Below the pieces are notes generated by a model, which worked only from the letters and a program-made list of their open reading frames with translations, ran no database searches and was not told where the DNA came from. From positions 1 to 64,000 of IMG/VR virus record IMGVR_UViG_3300024302_000005: a stretch of 64,000 bases of DNA; one strand, given 5' to 3'. Made by a program: the position numbers and the translations under genes. This document shows positions 50,101 through 56,175 of the stretch, in pieces (position 1 is the stretch's first letter; every line of letters begins with the position of its first letter). This stretch comes from a virus.

Positions 50101-53100
50101 GTAACGATCCGAGTGCTTAATGGGTTCAGCAAGTAATCTTTAACGAAGGAGGTAGCTACGAATTCAGCGTCTCCGGTAAATATGACACCAGAGTTAGTAG
50201 ATTCTGAGAAATTAGTCTTCCGGTCACCTTTAGTGATCAGAACCGCTTTCTCTTTGATCTTCTCTTGCAGCGTCTTAACATCATCCAAGACAGCAGTGAA
50301 CAACCCAGTAAGCCCTAAGATAGGAGACTTACCAATTTGCCGCTGAGGCTTGAGTAACTTGACCCGGTTAGGGTATTCAGCTTCATCGAAGACAGGGCTA
50401 TTAGAGTTACGGCCGAACAGGGCACTAGCAGCAACCTTGAGAGCTTCTTTAGCTGAACGAATAGGTGCCAGCTGTGCAGAATCACCGAGGAAGAGTACTT
50501 TTATACCACGTTCCGCGGCTTTCTCTTTAATCAGCTGGGTCATGTTCTCACCCAGCATCGATGCTTCATCGACAACCAGTAATTTAATGCCCTCTAGCTT
50601 ATCACCATCCAGATCTTCAATATCCTCTAGACCCTCTTTCCTCTGTTTTTCATCAGTAGGAATGAGACCTAAAGCAGTCCAGATAGTACTGGCTTCCTCG
50701 CCGGTAGCCTTAGCTAGGATAGCTTTAGCTTTATTAGTGGTGGCTGTGTACAGAATTTGTTTCTTGGTCAAGCCAGAGTTTTCGATGATCTTGCTAACAA
50801 CAGTGGTTTTACCAGTGCCACCACGACCTTCAAGAACAAATTCCCTAATAGCTGATCCGGTATCTTTCAGCCAATCACCAATCTTGTCGATCGCTACCCG
50901 CTGTTCAGCGTTAGCGTATCCACCAGGAACCACCTCATATTTAGGCTCTTTGATGACTGTGTCATCTTCAGCTACCGTATCTTCTTCTGTCTCCGATACC
51001 TCCCCAGCAGGGACGTCCTCTGTTTCGGCTGCCTCAACATCTGGAGACTCTTCTGTGTTGTCCGGAGTTCCGTCCTGGTCCGCAGCATCATCTCCCGCAT
51101 CAATATTAGCCGGTGGAGCGTCTGGGGGAGGTGGGTTCTGCTCAGATACCCCTTCTTGTTCAGAAGATGTATCGCCAGCTGTGCTGCTAGCTGTATCAGG
51201 TGCAGCCTCAGCTGAGACGGTTTCCGTGCCTTCAAGATCGTTAATTGCATCTACGTCCTCTTCGGTAATATCTTCAGCTGTTCTGTTTTCTTCCTGTGCG
51301 TTTAATTCCTCTACGGCAGCAGCTAATGCCACTGCTTCTCGCGTAGCAGCAGCAGCAGTCTGAGCGAAGGTGGTGTCCTTGTGGCCCATGGCCAGCTTGA
51401 ACATAGCTTCACCGTAATCAGCTTCCTTGCTGACGGTACCAATGAACTCACCAGAGTTCTGGTGGATCTCGTATACATATTCTTTATTGTCTCGAGCTAT
51501 TTTGAATGACTCTGCGGTCATCTCAGTATCTTGGGTGTACTCCATTACCCGGTTACCGCCAGCAGCGACATTACCTCTTACGTATACCGGTTTCCCTGTC
51601 TTAGCTTCCTTCTTGGCAGCAGCCACAAAAGCATTATGCTTACGACGAATATTACCAGAGTGCACAGACATACGCTGAAGAGAAGTCTTCATGGCCAGTA
51701 CTGCAGGAGCATTACCTGGATCAGCTAGTAGTGTCTTTGCCGCGGTATTGATCTCGTCGAAATACGTGTTGAAACCTTTCCAACGGGTAGAGGTACCATC
51801 GATGCTCTCTTGGTGTACGTCTTCAGAGCTCTTACCGGCTTTAGTTAATACAGCCTTCTCTATTTCAGTTAGCTCTTTACCCAGTTTCTGGGTAATTTTC
51901 AGGTTCTCTACCTGGGCTTTATCTGCTTTGGTCTTGGCTTCTTTATCAGCTTTTTCAATAACAGCAGGAGCTACATCCTCCCCAGATATGACATTACGGA
52001 AAGTACCATCTTCTTTTTCCGCAGCAGCCGCTTCCTGTTCCTCAGCCTCTTTAGTAGCTACAGCAAGTGTAGCCAGGAATTCAGTTTTCTTAGCTTCTTT
52101 ACGGGCAATTTGTGCCTCTGTCAAAGCTCTCTTACCTACCCGTTGTAGAGTAGCTAAAGACTCTTTAAGAGTCTCCGGATTGTCAGTTATGGTGTCGAGG
52201 GCAGCATCTAATTCAGTATCGGTAATCTCCGATACGGCCAGTGCTTCCTCAGCCGCAGTCTTAGCAGCTTCAGCTGCTTTAGTCTCCGCTACCTCGGGGC
52301 GTACCCGTTCAGGCAAAGCGTCATATTCTGCTTGTACAGCTGCACGGTCCTCTGCGGTGAACTCTGGATTCTCAGCAGTTAGCTGCTCCAGTAGATCAGC
52401 ACGTTCAGCCAGAATAACCTCTTTATTGGGGTGATTAGGCGTATCTTTGAGGATTTGCTCGATCACATCAACACGTTCATTAATGGCATCACCCGCAGGT
52501 GTACCTTGAACAGTTTCTGATTGAGCTAATTGCTCACGCAATCCTGCAGCTCTGGATTTAGCAGTAGCTGCTTTAATAGGAGTTACGACAGCTGCTTTGG
52601 TTACTCCAATAGTTGCTCGTGCAGCCACCATGGCGCTTACACCACCAGGAGTACCTAGAGCTTCTGCCAAGGCATCATGAGCAATTGCACCGGTATCTGT
52701 GATCTTACCAGCTTGAGCTAGCTGTTCGGCCGTAGCAGTAATACCACCAGATACACCCTCACCAACCAGCGCTAGTGTTGGGCGCACTATGGTTAGATTA
52801 GCTATAGAAGCTGGTAGAGATTTATTTACAGCTCTAACTGTTTTCTGTACCCAATTAAGGCGAGCTATTGGGATGGCTTTAAGTGCAGCCATATCACCAA
52901 ATTTCTCAGCCACTGTGGCTACAGCAGACCATGCTTTAATTCGGCCAAGTTCTTTAGCTGAAGGCTCTCTGTTATTAGTAGTCCTGAATTCCTCTATAGC
53001 TTGGTTACCTTTACCAACAGCAAGTGACGTCAGAATAGCTGACTGCGCAATTGGACCACCAACAGTGAAGGCAATCATGTAGGGAACGCTGTCTATACCA

Positions 53101-53915
53101 GATTCCAAGAATGTACCTAGATCGTTAGTGACAGCGTTCCATGCTGCAGCCCAATTACCGTCGTTCTTAGCGATAACTTCAAATGCCTTTTGTGCTGTTA
53201 ATTGATCAGCACGGTTAACAGGGACATGTTTCTTTACACCCTTACCGAAGGCTTCAATGGCATCAAATTGAGCTTTATTTGTTGTAGCTTGTTTGTCGAG
53301 CTCAGCAATTCTTTTATGTTTGCTGGTAGCCCGGAAAGTATCATCAGACTCCGTACGTTCAACGTCTTGACCTAAAGTACGATAAGTCTCCAACTCCTGA
53401 GGAGTAACCACTTCATCCAGGCGGTTAAACCGCTTGGCACGTTGGTTGTGGAGATCTACTTCATTATTGAGAGTAGTGTTACCTGTGAAGGCAGAAGCGC
53501 CCTGAACTCCCAGGTCTACGGCCGTACTGGCTATGCCATGTACCCGGTTGCCTGCATTGCCAATAGGAGCAAAGTCCTCGATAGCCTGATTCTCTTGGGC
53601 ATCCCGGATGGCGTATGTTTTAGCTGTTAGTTCATCAAGTCCGCGGACTACGTTACCTGCAGTATTCTTGACCGAATAGGTACCGTCTTGGTGCTTGGTT
53701 ACATTACCTTGCCGATTTACAACAGGAGAAGCAGGTTCATCTGTGTAGATGTTTTGATTATTAATTCCTTGGATTACATCATTTACGGAATCATCAGCAG
53801 CTAGTTCCATATGCATACCCACTAAGCTCCCTTGCTTAGCAGACTGTATTGCTGATTTTGCAGAACGTACTCGTTGGGCTATCGATTGTTTAGCGGCAGA
53901 GACAGGACCAGCCAT
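41169..53915 (-). CDS. virion RNA polymerase with embedded SF1B helicase and two zincin-like modules
   Basis: 4248 residues. Order: helical N-terminus; acidic Pro/Thr-rich linker (about 890-995); SF1B helicase (about 1005-1490) with GRGGTGKTT (about 1030-1038), VVDEASM (about 1111), FLGDSAQLAPI, AWKAQGSTY and LYVATSRPTDKL (about 1473); first HELLH at 1640 with a later DELMTYGLTN; then the RNA polymerase core with motif A EIDGVANG (Asp 2420), motif B R2543-xxx-K2547-x7-Y2555-G and motif C PLYDAAFG (Asp 2801); second HELLH at 3213 with EEFLAYATTN; and a long C-terminus. Motif spacing fits N4 virion polymerase. It lies at the N4 gp50 position and should be packaged and injected with the DNA to transcribe early genes. 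Lacking His before the motif C Asp is an odd substitution. Confidence 0.9.
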   Translation of the reverse strand: MAGPVSAAKQSIAQRVRSAKSAIQSAKQGSLVGMHMELAADDSVNDVIQGINNQNIYTDEPASPVVNRQGNVTKHQDGTYSVKNTAGNVVRGLDELTAKTYAIRDAQENQAIEDFAPIGNAGNRVHGIASTAVDLGVQGASAFTGNTTLNNEVDLHNQRAKRFNRLDEVVTPQELETYRTLGQDVERTESDDTFRATSKHKRIAELDKQATTNKAQFDAIEAFGKGVKKHVPVNRADQLTAQKAFEVIAKNDGNWAAAWNAVTNDLGTFLESGIDSVPYMIAFTVGGPIAQSAILTSLAVGKGNQAIEEFRTTNNREPSAKELGRIKAWSAVATVAEKFGDMAALKAIPIARLNWVQKTVRAVNKSLPASIANLTIVRPTLALVGEGVSGGITATAEQLAQAGKITDTGAIAHDALAEALGTPGGVSAMVAARATIGVTKAAVVTPIKAATAKSRAAGLREQLAQSETVQGTPAGDAINERVDVIEQILKDTPNHPNKEVILAERADLLEQLTAENPEFTAEDRAAVQAEYDALPERVRPEVAETKAAEAAKTAAEEALAVSEITDTELDAALDTITDNPETLKESLATLQRVGKRALTEAQIARKEAKKTEFLATLAVATKEAEEQEAAAAEKEDGTFRNVISGEDVAPAVIEKADKEAKTKADKAQVENLKITQKLGKELTEIEKAVLTKAGKSSEDVHQESIDGTSTRWKGFNTYFDEINTAAKTLLADPGNAPAVLAMKTSLQRMSVHSGNIRRKHNAFVAAAKKEAKTGKPVYVRGNVAAGGNRVMEYTQDTEMTAESFKIARDNKEYVYEIHQNSGEFIGTVSKEADYGEAMFKLAMGHKDTTFAQTAAAATREAVALAAAVEELNAQEENRTAEDITEEDVDAINDLEGTETVSAEAAPDTASSTAGDTSSEQEGVSEQNPPPPDAPPANIDAGDDAADQDGTPDNTEESPDVEAAETEDVPAGEVSETEEDTVAEDDTVIKEPKYEVVPGGYANAEQRVAIDKIGDWLKDTGSAIREFVLEGRGGTGKTTVVSKIIENSGLTKKQILYTATTNKAKAILAKATGEEASTIWTALGLIPTDEKQRKEGLEDIEDLDGDKLEGIKLLVVDEASMLGENMTQLIKEKAAERGIKVLFLGDSAQLAPIRSAKEALKVAASALFGRNSNSPVFDEAEYPNRVKLLKPQRQIGKSPILGLTGLFTAVLDDVKTLQEKIKEKAVLITKGDRKTNFSESTNSGVIFTGDAEFVATSFVKDYLLNPLSTRIVTAFNENNRNQGASVFNLNRDIFERLFGDTRVYGIHAVGDVLMSYSTVKLQPKDEGDAAIWNSSEYEILEVGEVEHLEFEGVSIPYQEVLMRDLINGEEIKTRIPAVTDTDTFPDGKTLQEAISAEYAKAKKRLNAEQYTKFKEQNVAVSRIANIEMHPAYAITAWKAQGSTYRNVYVMEDGLNSIGGWTNGSPKNSYQALYVATSRPTDKLVMHSANRNAGSTEVSADSINFSSQNTNVGADTTEKVESAPEGTVTAASTTELTQRQKDYDSASLTDKVIALIKKGTTANVLLQQLIDTATNPAYVELAKALVGKVGAVKVQYTGVRVQREDEEFDGYVDYDLIEGTGEVVAKLVTLSPGALNEELTLHELLHVAAVSAFKSPNSQTQRDAVAQLEAIAAHIKEYVADPANNVSDYDKSMLNRLTTIKHADELMTYGLTNKHLQRLLMDMKAIDLPNAAKPKGSIWSQLVASVSKLLGLAKTDNTLLGQVFEASGMLLVETGQANETFSTPIKKAGTKVGKKAGEFKKLILTETLPVLDATVSFVSEFVNQQIMGSTKSGITLKNKTFAELVKITKKRVGLFNIPSEAFNSPQTLMDALRAIGLSDEGAELYANRYTAYAAAYANLVTSDDYIAGNGFAPALKTPLRLLEQFSTKVEDGKTVLTGEAVLPPQVVFALMMGAQNWIAQNTNDNPLSSDQEKGEFLYGDRRRALSATDYNALEGVGLDHKQAVQSVANVILASLGISASSKYTAAYVDSLGTALGSMAFEIINNEAQVPGSTVAFINVNVGKWDFGYTPQQAKEVAESEEGDGRNFTHGQQYKHITHAVEQGSVEELEKSTELNNAAISVLTDGAENDSNSAPLQAPAKFTASSIRRSFGDVPKKMREVLEKLQNVVWGETSTLPLIAAMSEDFRGTVELLMGVVPVDEKTDTKAYVTSANASNGSKTDALDSVLKFSTAGKLKNFFFKYALQSQHRIMQVGLGVNPQNSHFTRWAVAPQGTTTFTKENLHLFQFAAMYALGYKVDKRVPVNIVSTFNEYMEDADIQEAIALLRAADSNMSKVDMEKFNAVVLKLYTKENSPYSGADISLLGGLHALSIYAPYHAAWKAHMTAMDKHAVAVETAKATGEAIPVAPEAPKMNFESDIPAEIDGVANGFAINIFQFPTFNDRETLEKHLNQTAVYIGKTPEETTHLEGGIHALNKDRDDGDKIPVDTYMDLGALIQHYSGMDVALTYHEEEKGKDQDWLDKLSETYVARSQALAYLFPDLADQDARDLAKYPFVMSQYGAGNPAVATGVAKTIISHLYQEIGVLRRLYIADKVEGAKQIEEFERQLDVLGMGNNVGNKIKNNMHKGHEFNEEIFQNVIKQIIEPRLARGLDALLGDTKDYRMAVVQAGEIMHAVFMAHFIAARDKKLADEKRSSLTESETVALVQDGLKKWLPQYKGPLSDAGVDSFIDMSKRVSDKSDSNAHTVSVRVQDHVDGGTRDVTATARQQTFSAPGVSALIRGIINTDAALLALSLDKVPHLLPLYDAAFGRPELLAEFAEIYNAEFKRLGLSPDVNLSLIMKDQMEKVLIATEQLDADNGTALMTEVENWIRDTAHVNRFLEGTDKKDVAELRQVVISHANEATQKKDELREIESTEGLEPSQMYIPNMSETNPEAGKSMDSAVAEIQAAGTAHKMAMFLIHPAVARLADSVRNYITGMFRNNSPHEVANILAQYTAETARDFVNIALADSINNPYIGGMTETLKEMFPTEDRINVREIIISLLTGDTTNNTTILEGYRAKVGAAYDGNIAKMEAELRKYEVTVDLGETQATIDADIKAVVEAYNSLGNQEKSDEKTVFSKDITKASVTALLSRFKNISRHYYGTQQEMDSHSATLQRIIDTMGRGLDSIGAVRMTVEQINGVTQGAYDSVNKRMTVSLSRQLPGNRNEYSPQEVYAHELLHAMTVQAIRDNPLIGDQIREVRKQTKKLVDKQGGFKAFLSHIPGTATPSEIKLAKDQYNYVFGPDAAHLPEEFLAYATTNPAMIRITQSFTTVLPDRGTTLAGRFVHLIDLIVDSFTRVIFRKNKENAHEESLAILVSLIDIQTRHDSQASKLETKTRDLVRGSDKMIREFISAAVHKAIKASPNNALGKVSRSAAAIGVAALGEGAARDAMVTAGYSQITGLTKALADEVGKGALTLKLIKRLLFAKVNINKLFQQVERDSVRTMNAAWKSVNSEEISKQAREAITRVVLKTDLQSLLADDVGMTPQQIVKLIGNPALIKQEIKKLAKASNLKSTSMAFKYTMELGYFLATKKRKRPQGHFNVSTIAATYLTGDALNANTIRRMDAIATLSALLSQKSEDNAVVKDMMARELEADPDTNAFEFMLNRHRAFVAMSLDNLFDGNGIQTQKGFTVDRIDDLTDMITGVDTPEERKAMARKGYPHVYKMGNIPGVPQAHNVMYVSRSMPENRHVSGILSTTGLHHSGTLLSDILAKNEKFQKADKTPDISAIRAHIAKIHKRESNLEKMGIEDEEQRLSPIRDGKNNIVDYRVIMNADSVEAIFQPDMEFQNVFAHMRSSYINKKNTIDADKATIDVLGEEWVKVYPGNEKMFVDILDPKSKYHEQYRKLPREVREYMHKFSLDGKFMVRENIVYKTFGYSALNPANLEFLQNESLGWMKTFIRRGYAGIREVMSFGMERVVMATLMVVINNFVSNLLALTIRGISPAYTAKKMREGYQAYIRYEADTEKQRDLHQKLQVASVLEKPKVQSEYDAVTAEVNNNPIHLLSAFGLNSLVVEDVNTSSSKGYLNRMNSVMQQDKVTQYTDKIPSQLTSIAKNIVLHRDSEVYRTHKKIVQITDFLGRYVMISHAVDVKGQSFEDALHDAIDQFVLFDENMHPILEVLNSMGFSPFLTYKLRNIRSVRNMLQRSPTGIGVAAGMQYGLDVETLANASGPLTGNLMPTLLGQGDLLDSASTIAGPSNVEDVWDWFTKTF

Positions 53916-53936
53916 GGTTATAATATCCCATTGGTA

Positions 53937-55625
53937 TTAAGGGTTCAGTAGTTTTTGCAGTGCCGTGTTAGACAATACTTTATTTTGCATTGCCGCTGGA
54001 AGTTGGTCCATAAGAGCTTGTAATAGTACGTCTTTACTAAGACCGGAAACATCTCCCTTATGTAGACCACCAGAGTCCCCATACCCAGGAAGATACAAAT
54101 CATTTCGATCTATGGTATCGCTGTCTCCAATGGTGTTATTCAGGACCTTTACTACGGCTACACTAATTGCAGTGGAGGAGATACCCGCTTTGCTTAACAA
54201 ATTCTGTGCTTTAGCCATTACGTTTTTAATGACCCTACGTGTTTTAGCACCATCAACAGTGGCTTCACCTGTAGAGGTAAAGCGTTGATTCAATGAGTCT
54301 GCAAGCTCTCCGTAGGAGCCTGTACGTAGTTTGCTGGCAAAGCCCAGTTCGACTTTGGTAGCACCAAGGTTAGCTTCAACAGCTGCTTCATTTAGATCCT
54401 TTACCTGCTTATCTTTGGCGTCTACCTGGGCAAGGAAAGAGCTAACATTTGGATCAGATTTAATATGTTGTTTAGCTATCTGGGCAAGATGGCGTTCTGA
54501 TAGCCCCTTGTTCTCGGGTTTACCACGAAGACCAGATACAATCTTGGATTCTAACGTAGCACGTAAATTCTTAGGAGCAGCCAAGATAGCTGCAGACATT
54601 CTACCAGTAGTATAGGCAGCCAGTACACCTTGAGTTACTACACCTCCAAGGGCATTTCGTGCACTAGAAAATGTCTGGATCTGAGCCCCTCCCGGAACTG
54701 TCGCAAGTATTGCTGCACCCGTCTGGGAGCTAAGAGAATCTTTAGTAGCCCGAGCAATTCGGGCAGTCATATCTGCAGACAGCTCTCTGGTACTCTGCAT
54801 TTCTTCCAGTTTACCCAAGGCAGCATTACGCTCGGCCGTAGTCTTACCAGGATCCGCAAGGGTATCCAGGAGAGGCTGAGCCTTGGTGTCATTGGTAAAG
54901 ACTGTTTTTTGTTTAGCTAAATCACGAAGACTTTTTGCACGGGTTTCTTCCGTAAGGGTAGCGTCATCCCGAATACGTTTTTGCTCTTGGTTAAAAGCAA
55001 TACGGGCCCGAAAGTCTTTAGCAGCATTTATTTGAGATGTAATCTCATCACGTTCGTTCTTGTCTCTGGCAAATTCCAGAGAATCTTCCAGTTGCCGTAA
55101 CCGCTTGGGATCTGCTTTTTCGTTAAATTCAATTTCTTGTTTGGTCTTTTTACGAGCAAGTTCAGCAGTATTCCGCTGGGATTCTGCTGTTAACCGTTGG
55201 GATGCAGAGGTTAGCAGGTCATCTGCTTTACCAGCTTCATCACTTTCAAAGGATGCTTGATCACGCACTTCTTGACGATCTAACCGAAGGTTCTGGTCGA
55301 CAGCACGTTGTTCATCAGCTACCCGGAAATCCTGATTCTGTAGATCTGTGACAGCAGAGGTAACTGCACTATCATCCATGAAGGCTCGTGTAGCTTCATC
55401 AGCTTGCTGAACTGCATTCTTGCGGTCAGCATCTGTAGGCAAAGACTGCAAATAGGATACAAACTCTGCAGTATCCCGTTTGGTCTTCTCATCGCTGAAG
55501 TCCTGTACTTCATCACCAAGCCCACTAATAGCGTCTCCAAGACCTTTGCCCGCATCACTGAAGGCCCTGAGAGATGCACCATGATTAGGACCAGACACAT
55601 TTCTCCAGGTAATAGGCGTTGCCAT
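53937..55625 (-). CDS. internal virion/ejection protein (N4 gp51-like position)
   Basis: 562 residues from ATG 55625 (AGGAGAAGATTG precedes; the TTG at 55628 is less likely). It starts TPITWRNVSGPNHGASLRAFSDAGKGLGDAISG, a form common to phage internal virion proteins, then a long charged coiled coil (rich in Gln, Glu, Arg, Lys; about 70-260) and a Gly/Ala region (TGAAILATVPGG). Likely co-ejected with the virion polymerase. Confidence 0.65.
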   Translation of the reverse strand: MATPITWRNVSGPNHGASLRAFSDAGKGLGDAISGLGDEVQDFSDEKTKRDTAEFVSYLQSLPTDADRKNAVQQADEATRAFMDDSAVTSAVTDLQNQDFRVADEQRAVDQNLRLDRQEVRDQASFESDEAGKADDLLTSASQRLTAESQRNTAELARKKTKQEIEFNEKADPKRLRQLEDSLEFARDKNERDEITSQINAAKDFRARIAFNQEQKRIRDDATLTEETRAKSLRDLAKQKTVFTNDTKAQPLLDTLADPGKTTAERNAALGKLEEMQSTRELSADMTARIARATKDSLSSQTGAAILATVPGGAQIQTFSSARNALGGVVTQGVLAAYTTGRMSAAILAAPKNLRATLESKIVSGLRGKPENKGLSERHLAQIAKQHIKSDPNVSSFLAQVDAKDKQVKDLNEAAVEANLGATKVELGFASKLRTGSYGELADSLNQRFTSTGEATVDGAKTRRVIKNVMAKAQNLLSKAGISSTAISVAVVKVLNNTIGDSDTIDRNDLYLPGYGDSGGLHKGDVSGLSKDVLLQALMDQLPAAMQNKVLSNTALQKLLNP

Positions 55626-55640
55626 CAATCTTCTCCTAAA

Positions 55641-56114
55641 TTAACCGCCAACGAGCTGAAGGTGGCTGATATCTGTATTGGCTTGAGTACCTTGAATGTA
55701 CCGTTGACGTGCACGAATTTGGTTATTAATGGTGGTTTCCTGGTTAGCCAGGTTGGCATCAGCAATTCTGCTCTCTTGAGCAAAGGCTTTCTTGGCAAGA
55801 CCTAAGGACTTAATAGATGCCCAACCTTGAGCTAATCGACCAAGTCCACCGAGGACACTACCTGCAGCGCCAAGGGTACCTTGGTTAAATCCGAATCCTT
55901 GTTTCTGACTATTAAAGTCAGGAATATTTGCTTTATTCAATCGAACCCGATCAGCAATTACTCTATTTTGCTCGCTTAGATCATTAGCTTGGGCAGTAAC
56001 ACCAAGCGGGACTTGAAGTCCCTGTATAGATCCATACCCACCTTGCCCAAAGTTATTAACGTCCTCATCAATATCTTCAAACTGACCGGTCTGAGCATTA
56101 TACTTACGTACCAT
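55641..56114 (-). CDS. virion structural protein (N4 gp52-like)
   Basis: 157 residues. A Gln/Gly-rich N-terminus, a central GTLGAAGSVLGGLGRLAQGW (glycine-rich hydrophobic segment that may span a membrane), then a helical charged C-terminus with many Gln. Such proteins often ride inside the N4 head or tail and take part in DNA entry. It lies between two other virion genes. Confidence 0.6.
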   Translation of the reverse strand: MVRKYNAQTGQFEDIDEDVNNFGQGGYGSIQGLQVPLGVTAQANDLSEQNRVIADRVRLNKANIPDFNSQKQGFGFNQGTLGAAGSVLGGLGRLAQGWASIKSLGLAKKAFAQESRIADANLANQETTINNQIRARQRYIQGTQANTDISHLQLVGG

Positions 56115-56175
56115 TACAATCTCCTGGGTTCATTGTTATCCGCACCCTAGCTGGGTTTGGAGTAAATGTCTATTT

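Noticed and set aside
50350-51363. 337-residue open frame antisense to the virion polymerase
   Set aside because: It mirrors the Ala/Ser/Pro-rich linker of the polymerase with no start signals. Several other long antisense frames in 41-54 kb are explained the same way by codon bias.
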